This document shows, one piece after another, positions 20,885-30,282 of a stretch of 64,000 nucleotides of DNA. Source of the stretch: Breviolum minutum Mf 1.05b.01 (taxonomy: Eukaryota > Sar > Dinophyceae > Suessiales > Symbiodiniaceae); contig DF239089.1 of NCBI GenBank assembly GCA_000507305.1, forward strand, positions 248,001-312,000, given 5' to 3'. The first letter of the stretch is position 1, and every line of letters begins with the position of its first letter. The notes beneath the pieces are model-generated. The model was not told the origin of the DNA and did no database searches. It saw only the letters and a list, made by a program, of their open reading frames with translations. A program made the translations under genes and the position numbers.

Positions 20885-20900
20885 GAAACACACCAACTAG
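20885..20900 (+). repeat. Family A right-end fragment
   Basis: GAAACACACCAACTAG, a lone right terminus about 20 bp upstream of a complete copy. Confidence 0.4.
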
Positions 20901-20920
20901 AGAAGGAAATAAACATTTCT

Positions 20921-21027
20921 CTAGGTGGTGGCAACTCAACTATTTTTATTTTTCACCCCGATCCCTGGGGAAATGATCCAATTTGACGAGCATATGTTTA
21001 AAATGGGTTGGTTCAACCACCAACTAG
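20921..21027 (+). mobile_element. Family A element, copy 7 (GCAACTC variant)
   Basis: CTAGGTGGTGGCAACTCAAC and GGTTCAACCACCAACTAG. Core 'ttcaccccgatccctgggg'. Confidence 0.9.
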
Positions 21028-21029
21028 TA

Positions 21030-21300
21030 ATAGTTGTAAACGGAGTTATGTGGCACCAAAAAATGGCCTTAAAATTGGGTTAGCTGACCCCTATAAGTGG
21101 AGTTATAACCCTACTTCTGACTGGTAGGGGGCCCCGAGCCGATCGTTGTAAATGGAGTGAAGCAACCCCTATAAATGAGTTTCCCTTAGGCTATTTCACC
21201 CCTATACGTGGAGTTATTTCGTGGAGTAATTTTTACCTACTACTTATATCTGTTTTTTTTTGGCTCATTTAGAGGCAGTTGCTCAGAAACCTTTCAGTCT
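21030..21300. repeat. Family D complex region
   Basis: Two D-like units in tandem: 'ggagttatgtggcac...ggtagggggcccc' and then GTAAATGGAGTGAAGC to CCTATACGTGGAGTTATTTC. Ends with CAGTTGCTCAGAAACCTTTC, a block that also follows the D element at 30283, so this variant extends past the usual end. Confidence 0.55.
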
Positions 21301-21416
21301 GTGGGTGGCATGGGGTTTGAAGCCTTTGGCCCAACTACTTCGGGCCGGTTTTCTGTGGGAAATCCCGGACTCCCCCAGAAAATGGCTAGCAAAAAACAGT
21401 GGGTGGAGGTGAATTA

Positions 21417-21534
21417 CTAGGTGGTGGTTTAAAAAGATTGAGTTTTGTTGAAAATTTCCTGCTTGGGGGAACCAGATAAATTTTGACTTCCGCATCTCTT
21501 TTCAGATGGCTTGGTTGAAATCACCACCAACTAG
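21417..21534 (+). mobile_element. Family A element, copy 8
   Basis: CTAGGTGGTGGTTTAAAAAG and TGAAATCACCACCAACTAG. About 118 bp with a diverged core. A 70-codon plus frame (from 21208) ends exactly at the element's CTAG. Confidence 0.75.
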
Positions 21535-21741
21535 TATTCCATTTCATAAAGGATCGCCTCAACCACCAAGCAAGTGTTCATGAAAACCACCATTCCCCAT
21601 GAGTGAAACCTTGAAAAAACACATCTAAGAAGACATTTCCATGATTTGCGATTTCGCCCGGGAGGCAACCTTCATCCGATAAGGAAACACCTTGAAACCT
21701 TCTCGCAACTTGGCTGAAAATTCAGCAATTGCTTTCTATAA

Positions 21742-21931
21742 CCTGGTGGTGGTTTCTTAAATATTTTCGATGTTTGGAAACTAAAATCCTTTCATCACTT
21801 GGATTTCCTCAAGTTGGACAATAGGTGGAGAGGTTTCAAGCATCACAAATATTTTCGATGTTCATCCCTATTTGGGGAAGATGAACCCAATTTGACTAAT
21901 ATTTTTCGAATGGATTGAAACCACCAACCAG
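21742..21931 (+). mobile_element. Family A element, copy 9, interrupted by a templated insertion
   Basis: Outer ends CCTGGTGGTGGTTTCTTAAA and TGAAACCACCAACCAG. The 16-bp AAATATTTTCGATGTT occurs twice (21759-21774 and 21847-21862). Between them lies a segment whose 21801-21844 part is a copy of 21973-22024 just downstream. Without the insert the element would have normal length. Confidence 0.8.
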
Positions 21932-21972
21932 AAAACCTTGAGTCCAACTCAGCAACTGCAAAAAGAACAGGT

Positions 21973-22024
21973 GGATTTCCTCAAGTTGGACTTAAGAAAC
22001 ATAGGTGGAGAGGTTTCAAGCATC
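21973..22024 (+). repeat. Probable donor of the insert in the neighbouring family A copy
   Basis: GGATTTCCTCAAGTTGGAC and ATAGGTGGAGAGGTTTCAAG are shared with 21801-21844. This copy has about 8 extra bases between the two blocks. Confidence 0.75.
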
Positions 22025-22659
22025 CCAATGGTTGCATGAGCACCAAGGATTTCTTCAATCCAATGCTTGACGCAGGAGAGCTTTTTTCCGCGATCTGGGG
22101 AATTGTTCATCAAGTGATTTTCTTTCGGGTCAAGCATATGAAGCTTATATGCAAAAGAGAGTTCCCCAAATGATTATAGGTCAGATAGCAAAATGACAAT
22201 ACGTTTCAAGTACGTTTCACTGGGTTCCATTTAGAATTTAGATATTTATACCGACCTTAATGGTCCGACCTGTGAACAAGTACCACTAAACACCAACAAA
22301 CAATAATACATCTTACTTATCATAAATCTGAAAACCTGATTTTTTGACAGCAACTTGTTGGCAATACTTGACATGCATTTCCCAAAAGAAGTTTCAAGGG
22401 GTGACATGAATGAATTGCATTTTTTTTCCAACGTATTGGTGAATCAGTCAATGGTGAGCACAGAGTTTATTTTGATGTGGTACGTTTCTAGGCCCCCCCA
22501 AAACAAAGGCATGTCAAGAATCTCTATACGGATACGACTAGGCTTCACAAATTTTGCTGAGTACAGTTTGGGTGTTCTTCCAGACTTTGGGCGCATGTAG
22601 ATCCCATCATTTTGTCCGATGGACGAATCACACTCAACACCCACATGTTTGCAACATTT
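22025..22659. other. Unassigned interval
   Basis: Frames at 21949-22137 and 22246-22431 (minus), 22355-22600 (plus) and 22444-22644 (minus) lack motifs. Confidence 0.45.
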
Positions 22660-22740
22660 ACCCTCCCTGAAACTAACATAGCCCTTGAAAATAGGCTGAA
22701 CAACAAAATGGAAAGTACCATCAAATCAATTTTTAGGGTC
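22660..22740. repeat. Family E left half
   Basis: TACCCTCCCTGAAACTAACA then 'agcccttgaaaatagg'. The inner arm is partly mirrored ('atcaatttttaggg') but the right end is missing. Confidence 0.55.
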
Positions 22741-22944
22741 TTGGAGCACGGTGCGTATCATCAACAATTCCAAGGGACTAGTTTGTTTCATGGTCGGCTT
22801 GACTTCCAGGGTTTTATCCAACAACAAAGATTGAATGAAACTTCCGGTGTCCGATGGAATTCTTATTGTCCATTGGGTCTCACCTTAGGACCCAGCGAAA
22901 GTTGTTTTGGATGATCTTTCTGCTATAAAAAACAACACCCTCAT

Positions 22945-23048
22945 CTAGGTGGTGGTTTCTTAAATATTTTTTATGTTCACCCCTATTTGGGGAAGATTCC
23001 CATTTTTGACGAATATCTTTCAGATGGGTTGGTTCAACCACCAACTAG
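22945..23048 (+). mobile_element. Family A element, copy 10
   Basis: CTAGGTGGTGGTTTCTTAAA and GGTTCAACCACCAACTAG. Core 'ttcacccctatttggggaag', then 'ttttgacgaatatctttc'. Confidence 0.9.
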
Positions 23049-23629
23049 TCATGACTTCCAGAGGTGTCACGTCAAAACTGCCGACAGGATTGGTTTTATA
23101 TCTTGGATTAGTGGTACTCTTTGTCTGGCGCTTTTTGTCGGGATGGCGATTCTGTGGAGCATGGATGGAATATGCCAACTATTGCATGCTCCTTGGGCTT
23201 GAGAGTTTGAAATCTCAGGATCTTGTATTCTTCCAAGGTTATTTGGATGGAGCCCATGTATGCAACATTTTCCCTGATAATTTGAGTAGTTTTTAGGGAG
23301 TAAATGTAGATATGCACACCATAGATTTTTTTCAGGTTCTGGGTTTCCATTTCTTTCAAACATTTCTCCGAAGTTGTAGATAGTTCAGGACGATTCTCCC
23401 AATCATAAAATCACAGCCAGAAAATGTTGCCATGTTTTTCTGCGTTCGGGCTTCCAGTCTCAGTACTGGAAGTCTTCTGGTTTCCAATCTCATGTCGAAG
23501 GGCATTTGGGTTTGTAATTGTAGCTCTTGGAAAAGTACGGGAAAACGGTCACCAAGAATGCAAACATGTCCCTCATGACTTTAACGTCTTTTTGATGCCG
23601 AGTTTCTGGGTACCTTTGCAAAGCTACCC
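23049..23629. other. Unassigned interval with open frames on both strands
   Basis: A plus frame from 22973 runs to 23296 and a minus frame covers 23067-23363, mirror frames of the same DNA. A further plus frame spans 23424-23669. No motif. Confidence 0.4.
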
Positions 23630-23964
23630 TACTTGGAGGATCATCCCAGGTATCCTAAGTGGTGAATAACCATGGCGATCGTTTTCGTGCCCTCAGGATC
23701 GGGTTAGTGTACTTATACATGAGCAATGAAAAAAGGGCCCCTGGGTTGGTTAGGGTATATAGGGGATGACAAACTACCCAGTTATATAGGGATTATGTCA
23801 TAAACCATGAAATAAGGATCCATATTAACCAACCAGGATTCAATGGAAAGTATCTGAGGGTTTTTTTGGACCGTGGCCAAATGGCTTGGGCAAGCTTGCC
23901 CCTTAACGAACCACGTACGGTACCCAAAGCTCCGGTGGGTGGGGGTTGGAACATCCTCCAAGTA
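23630..23964. repeat. Family M ends enclosing a family R copy
   Basis: ACTTGGAGGATCATCCCAGG at the left and AACATCCTCCAAGTAGGG at the right resemble M termini, but the span is twice the usual. The middle holds a family R copy (23770-23872) with AAATAAGGATCCATATTAAC and ACCAACCAGGATTCAATGG. Possibly an R insertion in an M element. Confidence 0.5.
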
Positions 23965-25016
23965 GGGCAAATTCTGCGTGAAAATGTCGTCTCCGTGTCA
24001 CTTCGAGAAGGGTAGTTTGGTGAGAGAATCTCCCTAAAATCACACCTTCAATATACTCCTTCATGGATCCTTTTTCAAAATGGAAAACCTGTGTCCTACA
24101 AAATGGGGTGCAAAATGGAGGTATATATATACATATTTTATTAAAACAAATCTGGGGTACATCACTAAAACTTCCTTTTGATTGGTGAACAAAGTTGGTA
24201 ATTGAGCCTCACCAAGATATCGGATATATAGATACAGATACATGGATGTCAAATTTCAGTTTGAGTATAGGCAATCTAAACTAAGAGACGATGGCAATCT
24301 CGATTGCATTTTTGGTGATAATTTCTGGTTCATTTTTGGTGGTGTTTCCACTCAAGATTGCCGTACTATTACGTCCCAAAGAGTATTTTTATGTCCAATT
24401 GAAAATACCCTGAAATGATTGCCTGGATCTTCCAAAGGGTGCTGAATGGATGATAAGGGGTGCCCATACACCATCCCTTGGATCCAAACAGAACCCCTTG
24501 GAAGATGCTGGTATGCCATTGAAAATACACTGAACTGATCATGACCTGAAATCTTTCCCTTTCACATACTATTTTGTCCCAATTTTTCAATCTTTTCGAG
24601 TCCATCATATCAAACGTACCACAACAAAAACCCAGGGGAAACAACCGCCTTGGCTTTTTGTTTGAAGAAAATGCAGATGGAAATTTCGGCCCCCAAACAA
24701 ATGGAGAAAGATATCATGTCAGCTTCACACCTCTGGGCTTTTTTGGGAAAAAAAGGAACGTACAAATTCGCTTGGCTTCAACAAAAAGTGTATGTTTTTT
24801 TCTTTTTTTCTGCTGCCCATTTTTTGAAGGCAGTTGTGCCCTTTTTCTTTCTTGAAAGATAGTGAGTGGATTTCGATGCGTGTTTCGTGCAAAAAGGTGA
24901 TGAGAAACGGTTGAAAAATATGAGCAAACAAAACAGTCCATGAAAAAAAGCACATGGTAATGCACAAAAGTTACCATGAAGACAAGACAACACACACACA
25001 CACAAAACAATTTGTT
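23965..25016. other. Unassigned interval
   Basis: Frames at 24061-24252, 24369-24644 and 24714-25085 (minus) and 24574-24855 (plus) are T/F- or K-rich without motifs. A direct repeat of 'gaaaataccctgaa' / 'gaaaatacactgaac' lies at 24401 and 24520. A short CA run lies at 24992-25004. Confidence 0.45.
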
Positions 25017-25115
25017 CCTGGAACCCCAAACAACCAACCATTTCCTATGTAAAGATTTGGAATCATCCAATTGATAGCCAATCATTTTTAAATGGTTGGC
25101 TGTTTGGGGTTCCAG
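25017..25115. mobile_element. Family G element, copy 3 (opposite orientation)
   Basis: CCTGGAACCCCAAACAACCA at the left and TGTTTGGGGTTCCAGG at the right. The core reads GATTTGGAATCATCCAATTG, the reverse complement of copies 1 and 2. Confidence 0.9.
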
Positions 25116-25171
25116 GTGTGTTTGTCTTTTTTTTTGGTGAGGGGCCCTTTTTTTGGGAAAGGCTTCTCTAT

Positions 25172-25468
25172 ATGCTGCTGTTGGTTTTGAATGTCTATGC
25201 CATCTATTCCTTTGTCACCTTGGCCATGCGCACAGAAGGCGAGTTTTTTTGGGAGGGATTTTTTTTTCGTCCAGAAATTAGGAAGCCAAGGAGACTGTTG
25301 ATGGACAAAATCCTGCACCAGATGATCTGCCCAGGAAAGCCCAGGTTGACCAAACGAATTGCCCCGGCTGGTAGATTTAGGGAAATCCTGAATGAAATGG
25401 GATCATCGAAAAAAAGGCCAGCCACGACTTGTTTGGTCGACTGGATCCCAGTATTTATAGGGTTTTAA
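25172..25468 (+). CDS. Hypothetical 98-residue frame with a membrane-like segment
   Basis: From the first ATG after the family G element to TAA. Residues 1-20 are a continuous hydrophobic stretch (MLLLVLNVYAIYSFVTLAM), fitting a signal peptide or membrane helix. The rest is basic and looks globular (MDKILHQMICPGKPRLTKR, then AGRFREILNEMGSSKKRPA). The plus frame stays open upstream to a GTG at 25118 inside the repeat, which I reject as a start. No other family recognised, no neighbours to give context. The overlapping minus frame (25204-25425) looks less protein-like. Coding status unproven. Confidence 0.35.
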   Translation: MLLLVLNVYAIYSFVTLAMRTEGEFFWEGFFFRPEIRKPRRLLMDKILHQMICPGKPRLTKRIAPAGRFREILNEMGSSKKRPATTCLVDWIPVFIGF

Positions 25469-25539
25469 CCATTCCAGGTGGTTGTTTAGGATTTCTTCCA
25501 TCAAGAGTATCATCATGAAGGTTTTGGGGGGGGATAGGT

Positions 25540-25665
25540 TCAGGATGGTTCAGGGGTCATCAAATTACCTCTTTTAAAGGTAGTACTGTATATGGTAATT
25601 TTGAGAGACTTCCCTGACAAAAAAGTGCATTGTTTGGGGTTGGTAATACAATGACCCTGTAGGTT
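25540..25665 (+). repeat. Family W repeat, copy 1
   Basis: 'caaattacct', TATATGGTAATTTTGAG, then GCATTGTTTGGGGTTGGTAA and AATGACCC follow as at 39705-39848. Confidence 0.6.
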
Positions 25666-25999
25666 GTGCTGTTATTTTCTTTTTCTCGCTAGCCGCAGGC
25701 CGCAGTGTTGGACTTGTAAGATGTCAGATATGAATCCGTACAAGTCCATCCATCGTATACTTAGCTTACTTGAGATTTTAGGTCACAGCTTAGCAAGTAT
25801 CAATCCTTAAGATGAAATCACCTAGATAAACCCAAATCGCAAGCCCTTTAATATGGCTTACACAAGTTGTAGGATTATTGGCACATACACCACCTGGAAA
25901 GGATCGATGGCGATCGCCACTCCCATGTATTGAATATTATCCTGATGCATGGTCCCGAAAATTACGAAAATCCACCAAAAACTTGGGAGTGGCGATCGC
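25666..25999. other. Unassigned interval
   Basis: Contains a local palindrome: GGCGATCGCCACTCCCA near 25909 and GGGAGTGGCGATCGCC near 25984, an inverted pair about 75 bp apart that may be a single-copy foldback element. Confidence 0.5.
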
Positions 26000-26215
26000 C
26001 TCGCCTCGCCATCCGATGATCCGGACGACCACTACGGTGTACCAAGCAGGTGAGGAGGTCTTCAAAGCCTTACCACCTTGGATGAAGCCTTTGATGCCAC
26101 CCTGCTCGATTCGATGATGTTGGATTGTGGACCGAATGTAGGTGGTGACGGGGGAGGTGTGTTTGTTTTGACAACGGAGCCGTTTGGGCCCAACGGAACA
26201 ACGTTGAAGGTGTTG
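26000..26215 (+). other. Possible exon, frame ambiguous
   Basis: Two plus frames read well: one through EEVFKALPPWMKPLMPP (stop at 26117), the other through DEAFDATLLDSMMLDCGPN (stop near 26272, no ATG start). The patch is G+C-rich relative to its flanks and sits just upstream of a TTG-repeat tract. No family recognised. Confidence 0.25.
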
Positions 26216-26307
26216 TTTATTTTTATTTTTAATTATTTTTGTAAGGGGGCAGAGCATGATTATCATGTATGAGAAAGTAGGATTTGGATGGCAATTTGAA
26301 ATTTGGG

Positions 26308-26415
26308 TTTGTTGTTGGTTGTTGTTGTTGGTTGTGGTGGCTGTTGTTGGTTGTGGTGGCTGTTGTTGGTTGTGGTTGTGGTTGTTGGTGTTGTTGGTGG
26401 TGTTGTTGTTGGTGG

Positions 26416-26446
<31 letters not shown>

Positions 26447-26455
26447 GGTTGTTGC
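26308..26455. repeat. Compound TTG/GTG microsatellite
   Basis: About 150 bp of (TTG)n mixed with GTGGTGG, ending in an uninterrupted (TTG)n run at about 26418-26447. All three plus frames are open as a result and are not genes. Confidence 0.95.
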
Positions 26456-27198
26456 TCAGTTCAGGAACATCCAGGTGAGCATTTTACAGTTTTACACCCA
26501 GATCTTTGTCGCCCTTCTTTCTACCCAAATCTATTCTGGGTAATTTTGGGACAATCTCCCGGCCATTTGACCCAACTGTTTGATGACCGCCCGAATCTGC
26601 CACCCAAGCGATCCTTTTATTTTCACTGCTTTTAAATAGACTTGGCGCTGCTAATCCTAAGTAAACGTTAGCCTAGTTACTATAGTTGGGTGTCACAAGA
26701 ATTATTTATTTCAGGAGATGCACCACCTGGGATGTTATAAACCGGCAAATCAAACGGGATAAACTACCTAGCAAGAGATGCGGGATTTCTTCCATCAACA
26801 GTACCTTTAGAGATGTATATTGGTTAACCCAGCACAGTTTGACAGGTGGACTAAGTGCCAAATCTGCAACGTCATTTCAATGAACTGGCTAAAACAAGAA
26901 ATTCAACAAATGGTGCACCAGATCACCCGTGTATTTCACCCTTTTCAAAATTTTGAAGTGACTTGTACCCAGGATGCCTTTTTTTTTGCGCATGGTAGCA
27001 AGCAGTAACATTTTGAGGCACATACCTAAGGTCTAAAAGACTTTTGGTAAAAAAGCAAACAACTGCCAAAAAAGATACAAAAAGGTAGGATTAAAACGAA
27101 CGAGTCAACAGTCTACCCCAGTTTCCTGTAGGGTATGTGAATACTCCCAACTTTGTCCTTTTTTTATTGGTGGGCTTTTGTATAAAAATCACCACCTT
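26456..27198. other. Unassigned interval
   Basis: Short plus frames (26686-26883, 26820-27008). 'gggatttcttccatcaacagtac' near 26782 is a family N end without a partner. Nothing else. Confidence 0.45.
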
Positions 27199-27307
27199 CC
27201 TGGCAAACTCTGCTGGTGTTGGTGTGGTTAAGTGACCCGGACTCAAAGGTTGCTGTTGACCTTTCACTAAGGGATGTTTAAAAGGTCACGGCTTGAATCA
27301 CCAGGTT
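27199..27307. mobile_element. Family L element, copy 3
   Basis: CCTGGCAAACTCTGCTGGTG at the left, GGTCACGGCTTGAATCACCA at the right, GTTAAGTGACCCGG inside, closely parallel to the copy at 5102. Confidence 0.7.
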
Positions 27308-27699
27308 AAGGTTTTGATCTTTCCTAAAGTCCCCAGAAAAAAATCCTTCCTTTCAGATCCTTTCAGATAGAATTTGTGTGTTTTTGGTGATTTTAAATAA
27401 GCCGCAAGTTGAATCTGAATGATCTGGTTTAGGTCCTCCAATGATTTTTTGATGGTTAGTTATATGGTTGTTTGATTCAAGCCTTTTTGTTTTTCGACTT
27501 GTGATGGTTGTTTGATGCACCATCAAAATTGGTGACCAACCCATCTTAAAACCAACCCATCTGAAATTCAAATGTTGCTTGATGTTTTTTTTTTTGACTT
27601 CGCTTCGTTTTTTGCAAAGCCTGTGTAATCATAGACTAGGATATCAACAAGAAATTAGACGTCTCCATCCTCGAAACGAAACAAAAAATCAGTGGGATT
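27308..27699. other. Unassigned interval
   Basis: CCAACCCATCT occurs twice around 27538-27560. A 72-codon minus frame has no motif. Confidence 0.45.
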
Positions 27700-27768
27700 T
27701 TCAGGGAACCCCAAGGACATGGGACCCCCCTTATGGTAAGGCGGGACCCATATTATTCCCATATCTTT
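27700..27768 (-). repeat. Family S repeat, copy 2, interrupted by a family H element
   Basis: CCCCCCTTATGGTAAGGCGG and GACCCATATTATTCCCATAT are the reverse complement of the end of the copy at 33098. The match stops where the H element begins at 27769. Confidence 0.6.
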
Positions 27769-27878
27769 ATATGGATGTTTCCGAAAATAGTGGTACCCCC
27801 AAATCATCCCATTTTAATTGGGTTTTCCATTGTAAACCACCATCTTGGGGTTCCCCTAATTTTGGAAACACCCATATA
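27769..27878. mobile_element. Family H foldback element, copy 2
   Basis: ATATGGATGTTTCCGAAAAT at the left and AATTTTGGAAACACCCATAT at the right. Inner 'cccaaatcatccca' and GGGTTTTCCATTG are as in copy 1. Confidence 0.85.
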
Positions 27879-28026
27879 GCCCTGGAATCACCCTTGAAAA
27901 AACGTTAAAACCCATCCTCAACACGGGAGTGCCTAAGCGCCGAGGTTAGGCACGCCTATCGCGGCGGTGGTGACTTACTTATTAGCCTTTTTGCAGTTGC
28001 CTGGCCTGGGAAAAGTCGTTGAAAAA
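27879..28026. other. Short spacer
   Basis: CTGGAATCACCCTTGA at 27882 also occurs at 33232 just after a family S copy, supporting the idea that S continues on the far side of the H insertion. Confidence 0.4.
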
Positions 28027-28140
28027 TGGTGGTGGCAACTCACATATTTTTTTAAATGTTCATCCCGAAACTTGGGGAAGATTTTCACCCAATTTTGACG
28101 AGCATATTTTTCAGATGGGTTGGTGAAAAACCACCAACTA
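28027..28140 (+). mobile_element. Family A element, copy 11
   Basis: GGTGGTGGCAACTCACATAT and GTGAAAAACCACCAACTA. Left CTAG is lost. Core 'ttcatcccgaaacttgggg'. Confidence 0.75.
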
Positions 28141-28268
28141 AGCTTTGCTTTTTTTGGCCACTTGTGGGAAGGTGTGGAGGAGGATATTTTTTAAACATCT
28201 CATGGGGGGTTAGGGAGATAAAAAAAGCAGGAATGTAAATGATATAGACTTGAAATTGTTGACTTGTT

Positions 28269-28388
28269 GGTGATTTTTGTAAGGATTCGATCCCATGGTA
28301 TTCATCACCATGAATTGCAATATTGCACCACAAAATTTGGGAGAATATGTATTTGTCATTTTTTCCAACCACCGTTTAACCGGGATGA
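28269..28388 (+). repeat. Family K repeat, diverged copy
   Basis: GGTGATTTTTGTAAGGATTC, 'tcatcaccatgaattg', 'tttgggagaata' and TTTTTTCCAACCACC follow the K1 order. Confidence 0.5.
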
Positions 28389-28730
28389 TACTGGAAAAAA
28401 AATTCACGTTCCCTGGAAAAAAAATTCACGTTCCCTGGAAAAAATATTTACAGCCCCTGGAAAAGAAATTTAGGCTCCTCTGGCCCTGTGGTCCTCTGGC
28501 TGTTTGGTCCTTTGGTCCTCTGGTCCTCTGGTTNNNNNNNNNNNNNNNNNNNNNNNNNNNNNNNNNNNNNNNNNNNNNNNNNNNNNCAACCCCCCTCCAG
28601 CCAGGTTCAGGTTGAGTGCTTAAATTTCTTTTCCAGGGTATTAAATTTTTTTTCCAGGGGTTAGTGGGGGTGAAACCCTTAAATTTGTTTTCCAGGGGTT
28701 GTAAATTTTTTCTCCAGGGCCTACCCCGTT
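28389..28730. repeat. Inverted array of 'CCTGGAAAAAAAATT' units around an assembly gap
   Basis: Left side: three or four copies of a roughly 24-bp unit CCCTGGAAAAAAAATTCACG, becoming CCCCTGGAAAAGAAATTTAG. Right side: the reverse complement, with TAAATTTCTTTTCCAGGG, TTTTTTTTCCAGGGG, TTTGTTTTCCAGGGG and TTTTTCTCCAGGG. The middle has a GGTCCTCTG run and then 53 N. Confidence 0.85.
28534..28586. other. Assembly gap (53 N)
   Basis: Run of N, located at the centre of the inverted array and next to GGTCCTCTGGTCCTCTGG repeats. Confidence 1.
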
Positions 28731-28951
28731 TAACCCAAGCAAATCTAAGGTGAAAAAGATTTGGTTTCCAGGTTCCTAAGTCTTGTTTGGATCAAGTGAT
28801 TTTGCTTCACCGCATTTATCCAACCTCGAGGGTCAAAAGCAAGCGCCATAGATATAGGACGGATATTTCATCTGGGGGGGGGGTGAAACAACCCACGGCT
28901 AACCTGTCATTACAAGGCTCAAGGATCAACTAGGGCGATGGTAATGTCATA
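28731..28951. other. Unassigned interval
   Basis: G-run at 28876-28884. No other feature. Confidence 0.5.
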
Positions 28952-29065
28952 TACACCCCGGAAGATTAACATGGAGCATGTCCTCATGGAGGTTTGGTTC
29001 AGATCATTTTCCTTTCTTTTCATGGGTGATTTGTAGGGGAACCATGTTAATCTTCCAGGCTGTAA
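28952..29065 (+). mobile_element. Family E, 'GGAAGATTAACATG' variant, copy 2
   Basis: TACACCCCGGAAGATTAACA at the left and GTTAATCTTCCAGGCTGTAA at the right. The core is nearly identical to the copy at 16011 over 'catggaggtttggttcagat' and the following block. Confidence 0.9.
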
Positions 29066-29149
29066 GCCCTGAAAATAAGCCATCCCAAAAGGAAAGTAAT
29101 CTTCAAACCATCATCTTTCAGGGGCTATGTTAAACTTCGGGGGTGTAAG
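29066..29149. mobile_element. Family E, 'CCCCTGAAAATAAGCC' variant, left-truncated
   Basis: Begins inside the left arm (CCCTGAAAATAAGCCATCCC) directly at the end of the preceding element and closes with TTAAACTTCGGGGGTGTAA. The complete form is at 35437. Confidence 0.75.
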
Positions 29150-29289
29150 GTGGGCCCCTATCAGTTATAAGTAAGGTTATATATACCTTCACTTATAGGA
29201 ATTACAATTCCAGTTATCCATTTATTTTCAGCCATCTAGAGGAGTTATAACCCCATTTACAACTAACTCTAGGAGAGGCCCACCTTGTA
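29150..29289. mobile_element. Family D element, abutting copy
   Basis: AGGTGGGCCCCTATCAGTTA at the left (sharing bases with the previous element's end) and GAGAGGCCCACCTTGTAT at the right. Confidence 0.8.
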
Positions 29290-30107
29290 TGTGTGTTTGC
29301 TGGGATATGTGCTGAAACTATCAACTAACTATAATCCTTCTGCTCGGGTTTATATAGTATGCAAATATAATGCTTGATAAATGAAAGATGATATATGCAT
29401 CTGGAACCCAAATGACCCTTGTCTTGATTGGAAAAGACCTTGTTTTGGAGGGTTTAACCACCAAAATAGAGGACAAACAGGTTCCAGGTGTAGATATATG
29501 TGTTTATAATGTATATATATATATTATATGATACTTACAGATGTTATTATACATATAAGTTAACTATCCACTGGTGAAATATCGCCTTATTTCTCTTCAC
29601 CATCAACAGATTTCATGATGAACCTTGGGTGTTGCCATCACACCCCCTGGTAGAGGACAGGGCAACATGTCAATGAGATCCGTCGTGGTGCTGGTACCTT
29701 AAAACATGCACCTTGGTTGTGGTTGTGGTTGGTGGTGCTTGGAGGATCCCAGTTGGTAAGCCATTTGCAAGCCTCCTTGAGTTCAGCGATTTTTTCAAGG
29801 GGAACACAACATTTGGAAGGGGTTGTTCAACGTGATCCGGAAAGGGGACGAAAACGATCATCATGGTTAATGAACCACTTAGAAGTCATGGGATAATCCT
29901 CCAAGTGGTGGTGTTCGTGGTGGTTTTAGTGATTTCCTAGGGATGAAGCTGACATCCGCAAAAAACCTGCTGGCTGTGTTAGGGAGACTACCCTAATATC
30001 AAGGGAGGATCAAACTAGATGCAAATATCTAGTCATTATCAGGGCATTCGATCATATGGTTAGGTGATTAAACAAAATTCGTTCCACCGTTTGCCGAATA
30101 CTTCTTT
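29290..30107. other. Unassigned interval
   Basis: TA-rich tract at 29500-29560. A minus frame (29670-29864) reads through a GGTTGTGGTTGTGG stretch and is probably not coding. Nothing else. Confidence 0.45.
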
Positions 30108-30197
30108 CCCATAGGATTCATGTATGGGATATTTACCTACATTTGGCATGAATCTATGGTAAATGTAAGGAAATATACCATACATGGATCCTATGGG
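30108..30197. mobile_element. Family B foldback element, copy 3
   Basis: CCCATAGGATTCATGTATGG at the left and CCATACATGGATCCTATGGG at the right. Inner ATATTTACCTACATTTGG is mirrored with one extra base. Confidence 0.9.
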
Positions 30198-30282
30198 TTT
30201 ATCTCTTTTAAAGCAAAACCCTGAAATTACGACCATGAAATGACGACGTAGCAGGCTGTCCCATCTTACTTTTTTGAGTCTA

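Noticed and set aside
22355-22600. 81-codon plus frame as a gene
   Set aside because: No motif, and the minus strand is equally open. The downstream end runs toward a family E fragment.
26256-26635. Overlapping plus frames rich in Val/Leu, Cys/Trp or Gly
   Set aside because: They are translations of the TTG/GTG microsatellite. A period-3 repeat keeps all frames open.
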